In this document: positions 25,244 to 33,774 of the stretch, in pieces
Position numbering within the stretch: position 1 is the stretch's first letter
Layout: every line of letters begins with the position of its first letter
Made by a program: the position numbers and the translations under genes
The notes under the pieces: generated by a model
The model's input: the letters and a program-made list of their open reading frames with translations, nothing else
Told to the model about the DNA's origin: nothing
The model's database searches: none
DNA from: Anaeromyxobacter terrae
GTDB taxonomy: Bacteria > Myxococcota > Myxococcia > Myxococcales > Anaeromyxobacteraceae
Length of the DNA: 60,043 nt
Reading direction: 5' to 3'
Assembly: GCF_022690685.1 (NCBI RefSeq)
Contig: NZ_JALCYY010000033.1
Coordinates: forward strand, 1-60,043

Positions 25244-25647
25244 GATTCGAACCTGGGATTTTCTCTCGACTTCACTCTTCGATCAACTCTAGTTCGCGGT
25301 GGCGCCCTCTCCGGCCAGACGCGAGGCGTAACGCGTGCGCGAGGCCTTCCTGACCGAGAGTACCGTGCCGAGGACCGACCGCCCACGGCGCGGCCCATCA
25401 CCCGCCATTCCACGTCGGCCACGACTCGGTAACGGTCTTCCGCATCCGTCCCCCACGTTGAGTAGAGGGCTCACGCTTCGAGCCGTCCAGTGTTCAGGGG
25501 GCAGGACACCCAGCGTCTCCCCGCTGATCACCCTCGGGCGGGTTCCGGACCTGCGCATCGACAGCTTTCGCGTCGCTGGTTACTATCGGTCCGGGCTCTG
25601 AATTACGCCCCGGTGACAGCTCTCGCGAGAGGTGCTCTCCTCGCCGG
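25244..25647. other. Intergenic region upstream of the NYN/NTPase unit
   Basis: 404 bp without a convincing gene. It must hold the promoter of the leftward NYN-NTPase unit. The short frames in it have no ribosome-binding site and no recognisable protein features. The first 20 bp contain AGGTTCGAATC on the minus strand, resembling a tRNA T-loop, but no matching stem or tRNA body is present. Confidence 0.5.
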
Positions 25648-26453
25648 GTGCCCGTGCCTCCCGATTACGTGCGGAACCTCCGTGCGCCTCTCACGGACGC
25701 CCAGCTCGCGCCGCTCGCGCCAGAGTGCCGTCTGGTCCAGTTCGGTGGCGCGATGTCGGGAAGCGACGTGAGGCGACTCGCGGCATTCCTGCAGAGCTCG
25801 CCCGAGGTGCCGTTTCGAATCTTCGGCACGGACACGGCGAGGGATCTCGACTTCCTGGAGCTCCTCGCCGGGCATCCTCGCATCCGGATCGATCTCCCGC
25901 TCCTGACGTCGCTCGATGGGCTCCGGCACCTGACGCCGGACATGGTCGAGCTCGGGATCGGGAGCACGAAAGCGCGTGTGTCCCTCCGGATCTGAGGCCG
26001 TTCATCCCGCTCTCGGAGCTCGAGTCCTTCACCCTCGGCCTGGGCGGGACCCGGAACATTCGCGACCTCTCGCGCGTGGGTGGGTTGCGCAACGTGGACA
26101 TCTTCAGGGTGCTCGGGCTCTCCGATGTCACCGTGACGTCCGAGCTTCCATGGTTGGAGACCCTGCGACTCGATTCATTGAAGCGGGTCACCGAGCTGCC
26201 CTCGTTCCGATCTCTCGAGCGGCTTCGCAGTGCCGTGGTGGTGGGGCTCTCCGTTCGGGACCTGACCTCGGTCAGCGAGGCGCCGAGCCTGGCGGAGCTC
26301 ATCTTCATCGGCCGAAGAGGTCTCTCGCCTGACGTTGCGCTGCCATTCGTGCGTCATCCTTCGCTCCGGAAGGCCACGTTCTCGCTCGGAGACGAGCGGA
26401 AGGATCGACGCGTGCGCGAGATGCTCGCGCTGCCGCCCGTGTTCGAGGCCTGA
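25648..26453 (+). pseudogene. Leucine-rich-repeat-like protein, broken by a frameshift
   Basis: Two overlapping frames together make one roughly 265-residue product. Part one (25648-25995, GTG start) runs VPPDYVRNLRAPLTDAQLAPLAPE through LDGLRHLTPDMVELGIGS and stops at TGA. Part two continues in a different frame from about 25980 with PDLRPFIPLSELESFTLGLG, then repeats of L..L..L..F.. (NIRDLSRVGGLRNVDIFRVLGL, LRLDSLKRVTELPSFRSLERL) to a stop at 26453. The units of about 21-22 residues look like leucine-rich repeats. A single indel near 25980-25990 (loss of one base or gain of two) would restore the frame; decay and sequencing error are both possible. Confidence 0.65.
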
Positions 26454-26507
26454 GTGGGCCGCCGGCAACGACCACGGTGACCATCCGGCGCCGTGGCCGC
26501 GCGCTCT

Positions 26508-27107
26508 CTACGTCAAGTGGGACCGGATGATCGCCGCGACCTCGTCCGGGCGCTCGTTCGCGAACGCGTGAGTCCCGCCCGCCACCGTGACGATGCGCGC
26601 GTTCGCGATGCGCTCGGCGAGGAACCGGGCGACGGAGGGCGGGCTGACAGGATCCTGGTCGCTCCACAAGAGGAGCGTCGGCGCGCGGATCTCGGAGAGC
26701 CGGTCGGTGAGGTCGGTGCGGTCGTCGATGAACCAGCTCGGAACCTCCGGCAGCGCCGCGCGGTACTCCTCGCGCCACTCCGCCGCTCCCAGCCGTCGGA
26801 CGTCCACGCCGCCGGAGGTCGCGACCAGGACCAGGCGTGCCACGCGCTCCGGCCGGTCCGCCGCCAGACGTGCGGCGAGGATTCCCCCCATGGACTGCGC
26901 GATGACGTGGCTCGATCCTGGGGGGAGGCGCTCGACGACCCAGCGGTAGAGGTCGTCGAGCGACTTAACCGCGGGAGCGGCGGAGAACCCCCCCCACCCG
27001 GGGTAGCCGAGGACCTGAACCGGACCGAGGTCCCCAAGCCGGTCGGCCACGGGCCGCCAGAAGGACGCGCTTCCAGCAGCGCCGGGCAGGAAGACGAGGG
27101 GTGGCAT
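26508..27107 (-). CDS. Alpha/beta hydrolase
   Basis: A 199-residue alpha/beta-hydrolase-fold protein: FLPGAAGSASFWRPVADRL (oxyanion region), LGYPGWGG, the nucleophile elbow AQSMGG (Ser near residue 72), LLLWSDQDPVSPP (Asp near 152) and GGTHAFANERPDEVAAII (catalytic His near 180). All three triad residues are present. It is short for the family because the cap domain is small. Substrate not predictable. It converges with the leucine-rich pseudogene, about 54 bp apart. Confidence 0.88.
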   Translation of the reverse strand: MPPLVFLPGAAGSASFWRPVADRLGDLGPVQVLGYPGWGGFSAAPAVKSLDDLYRWVVERLPPGSSHVIAQSMGGILAARLAADRPERVARLVLVATSGGVDVRRLGAAEWREEYRAALPEVPSWFIDDRTDLTDRLSEIRAPTLLLWSDQDPVSPPSVARFLAERIANARIVTVAGGTHAFANERPDEVAAIIRSHLT

Positions 27108-27443
27108 GACAGTGAGCCTCTCTGTTGACGGTGGCTGATCGTCTTACAGCGGCGTGGCTACTGGGACCTGCTGACGTCCTCCGAGCGCACGGCCTGCCTC
27201 CTCCCGCGTGGAGCCGAGCCGAGGCCGTTCGCGCGCGCACTCTGCCTCCGGGCAATTCGCCGCCAGGGCGCCCGCCGGACACGACGCCGGGGATCCGAGC
27301 AGCCGGCTGCCCGTCGCGCGCCGGCGGGTCGGGGGGGGTTGGCCCGACGAGGCGTCGCCCGAAGCGCTCACGACGCGTCGCCCGGTGCGTGCGACGATCA
27401 CCGTGGCTCGACGTGGCGCAGAGGCCGAGCCAGGAGGGCGGCC
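27108..27443. other. Intergenic region between divergent hydrolase and SnoaL-like genes
   Basis: 336 bp that should contain both divergent promoters. A TTGACG hexamer is present at 27125-27130 on the plus strand, but no well-spaced -10 box follows. Open frames here are artefacts of high GC and have no ribosome-binding sites. Confidence 0.4.
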
Positions 27444-27941
27444 ATGATCGGAGCACTGATCGCGAGGTCGCGTGCGCGACGCGGGTTCGACGCGTTGAAC
27501 CGCAAGGACCTCGCCGCCGTGGTCGGCGCGTTCGCCGACGACGCGGTCTTCGAGTTCCCGGGGCGGACGCGCATATCGGGCCGGTTCGAGGGCAAGCGCG
27601 CCATCGAGGAACACTTCCGGCGCTGGTTCGCCGAGCGGACGATGATCCGCTTTCGCGTCATGCACGTGTGCGTCGAGAACATCCTCGCCCTCGGCGGCAC
27701 CAACACCGTGCAGGTCGAGTGGGCGCTCGAGGAGGCGGATCGGCACGACGTGAGCTTCCATCTCTCCGGCGTGACGGTGCTCGACGTCCGCCGCGGGAAG
27801 ATCGCGAGAGCGCGCGACTACGTCTTCGAGCCGGACGTGCTCGAGCGCGAGTGGGCGACGCCCGAGGCCGCCGCTGTCCCACACCATCAGCGAGAAGCGC
27901 GCGCCCTGACGGCGTCTCCCACGAGCAGCGCCGCCGGATAG
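27444..27941 (+). CDS. SnoaL-like (NTF2-fold) protein
   Basis: AGGAGG at 27432-27437 supports the ATG at 27444 over longer frames. The 165-residue product has the SnoaL/NTF2 layout: helix FDALNRKDLAAVVGAFADDAVFE-like start, FPGRTRISGRFEGKRAIEEHF, then strands including NTVQVEWALEEAD and DVSFHLSGVTVLDVRRGKIARARDY. Such domains act as small isomerases or cyclases or only as binding folds. The last 55 bp overlap the convergent hemerythrin gene, and the C-terminus after EWATPEAAAV is probably not conserved. Confidence 0.8.
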   Translation: MIGALIARSRARRGFDALNRKDLAAVVGAFADDAVFEFPGRTRISGRFEGKRAIEEHFRRWFAERTMIRFRVMHVCVENILALGGTNTVQVEWALEEADRHDVSFHLSGVTVLDVRRGKIARARDYVFEPDVLEREWATPEAAAVPHHQREARALTASPTSSAAG

Positions 27942-28489
27942 AACACCTGCTCCTCGGTCCGAGCGTGGAGCTGGAGGTCCTTCGCGAGCTGCTCGACCTT
28001 CGCGTTCTTCGCCTTCCGCGCCGTGGCCTCGAGCTTCTTCGCCGCCGCCCCGATGGCCTCGTGCTCCTTCAGCATCTTCGGGAGCTCCTCGCGCAGCGCG
28101 TCGGTGAGCTTCAGCACCTCCGCCATCTTCGCGTCGTACTTCCCGGCCGCGAGCGGCTCGAGGAGCGCGAGCGGCGGGAGCGCGATCTCCTCCTCGCGGA
28201 CGAAGTGCGGGTGGAGCACCTCCGCGAGCGCTCGCGCCGCCTGGCCGACGGCGCCGGGCTCCTTCGTCGCGCGCACGAGCTCCTCGTCGATCTTGGCGTG
28301 CTCGACGCGCATGGACTCCGGGATCTGGAACGGTGCTGCGGAGGCGCGAGGCGGGGCAGCCTCGGCCTCGTGCCCGTGCTGCGCCGCGGCCGGGCGCGGG
28401 GGCGCGGCGAGCGCGGCGGCCGCGACCAGGAGGGCGGACGACGTCCAGGAGAGCAGCCGGCGGGCTCGAACGGGGTCGCGATCGCGCAT
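27887..28489 (-). CDS. Exported hemerythrin-like (HHE) protein
   Basis: Starts at the ATG at 28489 with GGAGGAT about 8 nt upstream, giving 200 residues. Residues 1-37 are a signal-like segment (RRLLSWTSSALLVAAAALAA...AAAQ). The mature part shows the HHE bundle: RVEHAKIDEEL, HPHFVREEEIALPPL, LKEHEAIGAAAKKL and HARTEEQVFYPAALL, giving His and Glu/Asp di-iron ligands. A periplasmic oxygen- or NO-binding role fits an organism with an oxygen-sensitive hydrogenase next door, but this is inference. It is 121 bp downstream of hybC. Confidence 0.83.
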   Translation of the reverse strand: MRDRDPVRARRLLSWTSSALLVAAAALAAPPRPAAAQHGHEAEAAPPRASAAPFQIPESMRVEHAKIDEELVRATKEPGAVGQAARALAEVLHPHFVREEEIALPPLALLEPLAAGKYDAKMAEVLKLTDALREELPKMLKEHEAIGAAAKKLEATARKAKNAKVEQLAKDLQLHARTEEQVFYPAALLVGDAVRARASR

Positions 28490-28610
28490 GACGGGATCCT
28501 CCGCCCGAGGGCTAATCCCGTACGCGCACGCGCGCGCGGGAACCTTGCCGCACCCCGAGGAAGGAACCGAGGTGGGAGAGGCGAGCCGCCCGGGCGGCGG
28601 ACGCCCCCGC

Positions 28611-30314
28611 TCACCCCACCCTGACCGTCGCCAGCTCCGTCCCCTCGGCGTCCACCGCGTGGACCGCGCACGCGAGGCACGGATCGAAGGAGTGGATGGT
28701 GCGCAGCGCCTCGAGGGGCAGCTTCGCGTCCGCGATCGGATTCCCCACCAGCGCCGCCTCGTACGGCCCGGCCTGCCCCTTCCCGTCCCTGGGCCCGGCG
28801 TTCCAGGTCGACGGCACCACGGCCTGGTAGTTCTTGATCGCGCCGTCCTCGATGACGACCCAGTGCGACAGCGCCCCGCGCGGCGCCTCGTGGAACCCGA
28901 ACCCGCGCACCTCACCCTTGGGGAAGGTCGGCGGGTTGAACACCGCCGTGTCTCCCCGGCCGATGTTCTCGACGAGGAGCTGCCAGTGCTTCAGGGCGAG
29001 CTCGGCGAGGACCGCCGTCCGGATGGCGCGGGCGGCGTGGCGGCCGAGCGTGGAGTGGAGCACGGCCGGGGTGAGCTTGGCGCCCGCCACCGTCCCGGCC
29101 ACGTCGAGGCAGCGGTCGGCCCAGAAGCGGATGCGCGGGTGGCCGAGCGCGTAGCCGACGAGGACCTGCGCGAGCGGGCCGACCTGCATCGCCCTGTCCT
29201 GGAAGCGCGGCGACTTCACCCACGAGTACTTCCCCTCCGGCTGCCAGTCCTGGACCTTCGGGACGGTCTCCTCCGCGAACGGGCTCTTCTGCCAGTCACC
29301 CTCGTAGAACGAACGCGCGATCGACTCCGTGACGTTGTCGCGGAAGTACGGATCGGTGAACGAGGTGAATGCGCGCGCCGAGGAGAGGTCCCCGGCCATG
29401 ATCGTCCCGCCGGGCAGGTCGAACTTCGTCCCGGCGGCGTCCGTCGGCAGGTCGGGGACGGAGAGGTAGCTCGTCACGCCCGCGCCGTGGCGCAGCCAGT
29501 CGGGGTACATGCCGGCCACCGCGCAGACGTCGGCGAAGTACGCCTGGTGCACGAACGCCTGCACCTCCTCGAGCAGCGTCTTCACCTGGTACAGCTTCTC
29601 CATGTTGAGGGCGGCGGGGCTGTCCAGGTTGATCGCGTTCGCGACCCCGCCGACGGCGAGGTTCTGGATGTTGGGCGTCTTGCCGCCGAGGATCGCGACC
29701 GCCTGGTTCGCCTTGCGCTGCACGTCGAGCGCCTGCAGGTAGTGCGCGACCGCGAGGAGGTTCACCTCGGGCGAGAGCCGCATCGCCGGGTGGCCCCAGT
29801 AGCCGTTCCTGAAGATCCCGAGCTGGCCCGCCTTCACGAAGCCGTCGAGCTTCGCCTTGACGGCCGCGAGCGCGGCGCGCGAGTTCCCCGGCCAGGACGA
29901 CAGGCTCCCGCCGAGCGCCGCGGCCTTCGCGGGATCGGCCTCGAGCGCGCGCGTCACGTCCACCCAGTCGAGCGCGGAGAGCTGGTAGAAGTGCACCACG
30001 TGGTCGTGCAGCGCGTGGGCGGCGACGAGCAGGTTGCGGATGAGCTGCGCGTTCAGCGGGATCGGGAGCCCGATCGCGTTCTCGACCGCGCGCACCGACG
30101 CGATCGCGTGGACCGTCGTGCACACCCCGCAGATGCGCTGCGTGAACACCCACGCGTCACGCGGATCGCGGCCCTTCAGGATGAGCTCCATCCCGCGCCA
30201 CATCGTGCCGCTCGACCACGCCTTGCGGACCGCGCCACCGTCCACCTCGATGTCGATGCGCAGGTGCCCCTCGATCCGCGTGACCGGATCGATCGTGATG
30301 CGCTGGCCCGTCAT
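28611..30314 (-). CDS. hybC: Group 1 [NiFe]-hydrogenase large subunit HybC
   Basis: A 567-residue catalytic subunit starting at the ATG at 30314. The N-terminal nickel motif is RICGVCTTVH (Cys62, Cys65); the C-terminal one is DPCLACAVH (Cys546, Cys549, His552). The 15 residues after His552 are the extension that a maturation endopeptidase removes after nickel insertion. FDPCLACAVH is typical of Hyb-type (group 1c) uptake hydrogenases. The subunit pairs with HybO and reaches the periplasm with it. Its ATG overlaps the hybB stop by 4 nt. No maturation protease or hyp gene lies in the window. Confidence 0.97.
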   Translation of the reverse strand: MTGQRITIDPVTRIEGHLRIDIEVDGGAVRKAWSSGTMWRGMELILKGRDPRDAWVFTQRICGVCTTVHAIASVRAVENAIGLPIPLNAQLIRNLLVAAHALHDHVVHFYQLSALDWVDVTRALEADPAKAAALGGSLSSWPGNSRAALAAVKAKLDGFVKAGQLGIFRNGYWGHPAMRLSPEVNLLAVAHYLQALDVQRKANQAVAILGGKTPNIQNLAVGGVANAINLDSPAALNMEKLYQVKTLLEEVQAFVHQAYFADVCAVAGMYPDWLRHGAGVTSYLSVPDLPTDAAGTKFDLPGGTIMAGDLSSARAFTSFTDPYFRDNVTESIARSFYEGDWQKSPFAEETVPKVQDWQPEGKYSWVKSPRFQDRAMQVGPLAQVLVGYALGHPRIRFWADRCLDVAGTVAGAKLTPAVLHSTLGRHAARAIRTAVLAELALKHWQLLVENIGRGDTAVFNPPTFPKGEVRGFGFHEAPRGALSHWVVIEDGAIKNYQAVVPSTWNAGPRDGKGQAGPYEAALVGNPIADAKLPLEALRTIHSFDPCLACAVHAVDAEGTELATVRVG

Positions 30315-31528
30315 GATGCCGCTCCTTCCTGGAGGCCGGCCGGCGCGCGCTCTGGCTCGGTGAGGCTCACGCCGGCGAGGATCGGGAACCGCCGCACCGC
30401 GACGATGTAGACCATCGTCTCGGTGGCGATGAAGCCGAGGGTGATGAGGATCTCTCCCAGCGAAGGGAAGTACCGCCAGCCGTGGCCCGGCTGGAACGCG
30501 ACCAGGAACGCGTCGATCCGGTAGAGCGCGCCGCCGGCGAGGGCGAGGAGCGCCGCCTGGAGCTGGGTGGCCGGGCTCGCGTGGACCCACTGCTGCAGGA
30601 AGAGCCCCGCCGCGGAGAGGAGGAGCAGCGTCTCCGCCCAGAAGAAGAACGACAGCGTGCCGGAGGTGACCGTGAGGCCGAGGCGCCCGGCGCCCATGAG
30701 CCCGGCGAACCGCACCGCGACGAACACGAGGAGCACGCCGGCGATGAACACGCCGAGGGAGCCGAGCAGCCGCGTCTCGAGGGGCCGCCGGAACGCGACG
30801 TTCGAGAAGATCGTCTCGAAGTACAGGACGGCGTAGCCCATGCCGAACGCGGTGAGGAGGAACAGGAGCGGCAGCGCCCCCGTGTGCCACAGCGGGTGCA
30901 CCTTCGTCCCGGCGACGACGAGCAGCGACCCGAGGCTCGACTGGTGCATCGTGGGGAGTACGAGCCCGAGCGCGATCACGAACGGCAGCGCGCGCGCGAG
31001 CCGTGGCAGCCAGCGCGCGGCGAACGCCTGGCGCCGCGGGTGCTCCACCGTGATCCAGCGCTCCAGCAGGGCCGGCGAGAGCTCCACGAGCAGCACCGCC
31101 AGGTACGCCATGATGCAGAGCGCGACCTCGAGGAGGATCGAGCTCGTGTTCCAGCGCCACGGCATGACCGGCACCTTCCACAGCGCCCAGTAGCGGCCGA
31201 CGTCGAACATGACCGCGATGCCCGCGACGGAGTAGCCGAGCGCGCTCGTCAGGATCGCGGGCCGGACGAGCGGGTGGTAGCGGCCGCGGTTCAGGACGTA
31301 GACGAGCAGCGCGATGGCGTACCCGCCGCTCGCGAGCCCCGTCCCCACCACCACGTCGAACGCGATCCAGAGCCCCCACGGATAGCCGTCGTTCAGCGCG
31401 GTGACCGCGCCGAGCCCCTGCGTGAACCGCACGACGCCGACCGCCGTCGCCGCCGCCCACAGGACCAGCATGAGCTTGAAGGTCGGCGTGAGGAGCCGTC
31501 CTCCCACCGCGCGCGCCTCGGTCGTCAT
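30311..31528 (-). CDS. hybB: Hydrogenase integral membrane subunit HybB (NrfD/PsrC family)
   Basis: The real protein starts at the ATG at 31528 and has 405 residues; the far longer frame upstream is antisense noise. It has about ten hydrophobic helices with NDGYPWGLWIAFDVVVGTGLA, a WRWNTSSILLEVALC segment, LPTMHQSSLGSLL and YRIDAFLVAF, all HybB/NrfD landmarks. It passes electrons between HybA and the quinone pool. It is coupled to hybA (ATGA overlap) and hybC. A second HybB-like gene is at 33775-34980. Confidence 0.95.
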   Translation of the reverse strand: MTTEARAVGGRLLTPTFKLMLVLWAAATAVGVVRFTQGLGAVTALNDGYPWGLWIAFDVVVGTGLASGGYAIALLVYVLNRGRYHPLVRPAILTSALGYSVAGIAVMFDVGRYWALWKVPVMPWRWNTSSILLEVALCIMAYLAVLLVELSPALLERWITVEHPRRQAFAARWLPRLARALPFVIALGLVLPTMHQSSLGSLLVVAGTKVHPLWHTGALPLLFLLTAFGMGYAVLYFETIFSNVAFRRPLETRLLGSLGVFIAGVLLVFVAVRFAGLMGAGRLGLTVTSGTLSFFFWAETLLLLSAAGLFLQQWVHASPATQLQAALLALAGGALYRIDAFLVAFQPGHGWRYFPSLGEILITLGFIATETMVYIVAVRRFPILAGVSLTEPERAPAGLQEGAAS

Positions 31529-32406
31529 CGCTCGCCCTCCCCGCCTCCGCCGGCGCGCCGGTTGCGCCAGGTGACCCACGCGAGCGCCCCGAAGAGCACC
31601 ACCGGCGCGACGAAGCCCTGGTAGATGCCGTGCTGGATGGTCTCGCCGAGCGCGGGCACCGCCTCCGACCCGAGCGCCGGGAGGCCCATCGCCGTGAACG
31701 GCACCGCCGAGAGCACGAGCACGCCCGTGCCGCCGCCCTCGCGCTCGCCGTACACGCCGCCCTGGTAGCGCCCCGGCTCGGCCTCGAGCCGCCGGTGCGC
31801 CTCGGCCCGCAGCTCGGCGCGGGGCCCGAACACCACCGCCTCGCGCGGGCAGGCCTCGGCGCAGGCCGCGCCCTTGCCCTCGCGCCAGCGGTGCCGGCAC
31901 AGCTCGCACTTCACGATGCGCGGCGTGGCCGACGACCACTGGAAGCGCGGCACGTTGAAGGGGCAGGCCACCTGGCAGTAGCGGCACCCGACGCAACGGC
32001 TGACGTCGTACGCGACGACGCCGCGCTCGCCCTTGTGGAGCGCGCCGAGCATGCACACCGAGACGCAGGCGGGATCCGCGCAGTGCATGCACTGCGCCTT
32101 CACGAACGCGCCGTCTGCCCCGTCGCTCGTGCGCTTGATGACCGTGAGCGTCCGGTCGTTGAGGTCGATCGGCGCGTCGTAGGGGACGCCGTCCACGAGC
32201 TTCACGTCCTCGGGGAGCGAGTTCGCCTCGCGGCAGCGCACGGTGCAGGCGCGGCAGCCCACGCAGCGGGTCGAGTCGAAGAGGAGCCCGAGGTCGTCGT
32301 CGTGCGGCGGCCTCGGGGCGCGGGCCTCCGCGGGCGCGGGGGCCGCGGCGAGCGCGGCGGCGCCGCCGAGCGTCCTGAGGACGGTGCGGCGGGAGACGTT
32401 CGGCAT
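31525..32406 (-). CDS. hybA: Hydrogenase 4Fe-4S ferredoxin subunit HybA
   Basis: A 293-residue periplasmic iron-sulfur protein. Residues 5-30 are a twin-arginine-like signal (SRRTVLRTLGG). Four cluster motifs follow: CVGCRACTVRC, CMHCADPACVSVC, CVGCRYCQVAC and CELCRHRWREGKGAACAEAC. A C-terminal hydrophobic helix (GFVAPVVLFGALAWVTW) anchors it, as in Hyb-type HybA. It links HybO to HybB. It starts 3 nt after the hybO stop and overlaps hybB by 4 nt. Confidence 0.95.
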   Translation of the reverse strand: MPNVSRRTVLRTLGGAAALAAAPAPAEARAPRPPHDDDLGLLFDSTRCVGCRACTVRCREANSLPEDVKLVDGVPYDAPIDLNDRTLTVIKRTSDGADGAFVKAQCMHCADPACVSVCMLGALHKGERGVVAYDVSRCVGCRYCQVACPFNVPRFQWSSATPRIVKCELCRHRWREGKGAACAEACPREAVVFGPRAELRAEAHRRLEAEPGRYQGGVYGEREGGGTGVLVLSAVPFTAMGLPALGSEAVPALGETIQHGIYQGFVAPVVLFGALAWVTWRNRRAGGGGEGER

Positions 32407-32409
32407 GGC

Positions 32410-33519
32410 CTACCCCTCCCTCGGCGGTTCCTTGGGCTCGTCGTGCGCGAGCTTGCGCGAGGAGACGTAGCCCGCCGCGGCGAGACCGCCGACGACGAGC
32501 CCCGCCACGCCCGCGGAGACGGCGCTCACCTCGCCGCGCTCCGGCGCGATCCCGGGGTACGCCATCGGCCCGGTCGGCTTCTGGACCTCGACGGTCGTGT
32601 GGAGCGGGACGCGGAACGCGATCTCCTGCTCCGTGCAGCCGACGCACGGGTGACCGATCCCGATGGGCCAGGCGCCGGGCACCTCGCAGAACGGGAGCAG
32701 CGAGCAGTTCGCGTGCGTCTGGGGCCCCTTGCAGCCGAGCTTGTAGAGGCACCAGCCGTTCCGGTGCCCCTCGTCCCCGAACGCCTTGGCGAACCGGCCG
32801 GCGTCGAAGTGCGGCCTGCGCGGGCAGTCCTCGTGGATGACGCGGCCGTAGGCGAACTTCGGCCGGCCCTTCCCGTCGAGCGCGGGGAGCGTGCCGAAGG
32901 TCGCGAACTGGAGCACGGTGCCGAGGAGGTTGTACGGGTTCGCCGGGCACCCCGGCAGCGTCACGACGGTCCTTCCCTCCAGCACCTCCGGCGCGCCGGT
33001 CGCGCCGGTCGGGTTCGGCGCGGCCGACGGTACGCCGCCCCACGACGCGCACGAGCCGATCGCCACGATCGCGCCGGCCCGGCCCGCGACGGTGCGCGCG
33101 ATCTCGAGCGCCGTGCGGCCGCCGATCATGCAGTAGCGCCCGCCCTCGCGCACCGGGATGGCGCCCTCGATGACGCACACGTACTTGCCGTCGTTCTCCG
33201 CCATCGCCTTCGCGAGCGCGTCCTCGGCCTGGACGCCGGCCGCGGCGAGGAGCGTCTCGTGGTAGTCGAGCGAGATGAGGTCGAGGATGAGCGCCGCGAC
33301 GTCGGGGTGGCTCGTGCGCAGGAGCGACTCGGTGCAGCCGGTGCACTCCTGGAAGTGGAGCCAGATGACGGAGGGCTTCTTGCCCTTCGCGATGTCCTCC
33401 GCCATCGCCTCGCCGGCCCACGCCGGCAGGCCCACCGCGGCCGCGGCGGTGGTGCAGATCTTCAGGAAGTCTCGCCGTGACGGCGAAGAGGGTCCCGCGA
33501 CCGAGGTCGGGTGCGGCAT
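32410..33519 (-). CDS. hybO: [NiFe]-hydrogenase small subunit HybO
   Basis: Starts at the ATG at 33519 with AGGAGG 5 nt upstream; 369 residues. A Tat signal SRRDFLK (14-20) is followed by a hydrophobic stretch and AWAGEAMA. Cluster ligands: CTGCTES (59-65), a Cys in GSCASWGG and TLPGCPANP, then HEDCPRR, GWCLYKLGCKGPQT, ANCSLLPFC and GHPCVGC for the three clusters. A C-terminal helix (VSAGVAGLVVGGLAAAGYV) anchors the protein. First gene of hybOABC; gene order equals that of E. coli hydrogenase 2. Confidence 0.96.
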   Translation of the reverse strand: MPHPTSVAGPSSPSRRDFLKICTTAAAAVGLPAWAGEAMAEDIAKGKKPSVIWLHFQECTGCTESLLRTSHPDVAALILDLISLDYHETLLAAAGVQAEDALAKAMAENDGKYVCVIEGAIPVREGGRYCMIGGRTALEIARTVAGRAGAIVAIGSCASWGGVPSAAPNPTGATGAPEVLEGRTVVTLPGCPANPYNLLGTVLQFATFGTLPALDGKGRPKFAYGRVIHEDCPRRPHFDAGRFAKAFGDEGHRNGWCLYKLGCKGPQTHANCSLLPFCEVPGAWPIGIGHPCVGCTEQEIAFRVPLHTTVEVQKPTGPMAYPGIAPERGEVSAVSAGVAGLVVGGLAAAGYVSSRKLAHDEPKEPPREG

Positions 33520-33660
33520 CGCGCCTCCTTCCCGCGGGCATCCGCGGACGGGTGCGATGATGGGCGCTGTTTTCTGACGCCCACCTTGACCTCCGTCATG
33601 CGACGCAAAGATCGCGCGCACGCCTTGCGTTCGCTCGTGATTCCGAGATGTTGGTCATCG

Positions 33661-33699
33661 CGCAAAAACATGCCGAGCGGCGAGGATCGGCCGCTCGGC
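33661..33699 (-). terminator. Rho-independent terminator downstream of the second HybB-like gene
   Basis: A perfect 10-bp stem, GCCGAGCGGC (33672-33681) and GCCGCTCGGC (33690-33699), with an 8-nt loop. Read leftward, it is followed by ATG and then five T residues. It lies 76 bp after the stop of the HybB-like gene and before hybO, so the two units are likely separate transcripts. Confidence 0.8.
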
Positions 33700-33774
33700 G
33701 CCAGCGCTGACTCCTTCGGACCAGCCTATTCGCATACGGGCGGTGCCGACGATCCGGACCGCCCGCGCCGCCCT

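Noticed and set aside
25335-25601. Small frame of 88 codons upstream of the leucine-rich pseudogene
   Set aside because: No ribosome-binding site, no hydrophobic or motif structure, and an equally open antisense frame covers it.
30311-33541. 1,076-codon frame ending in HybB
   Set aside because: The upstream two-thirds lie over hybO and hybA in another frame; only the part from 31528 is HybB.
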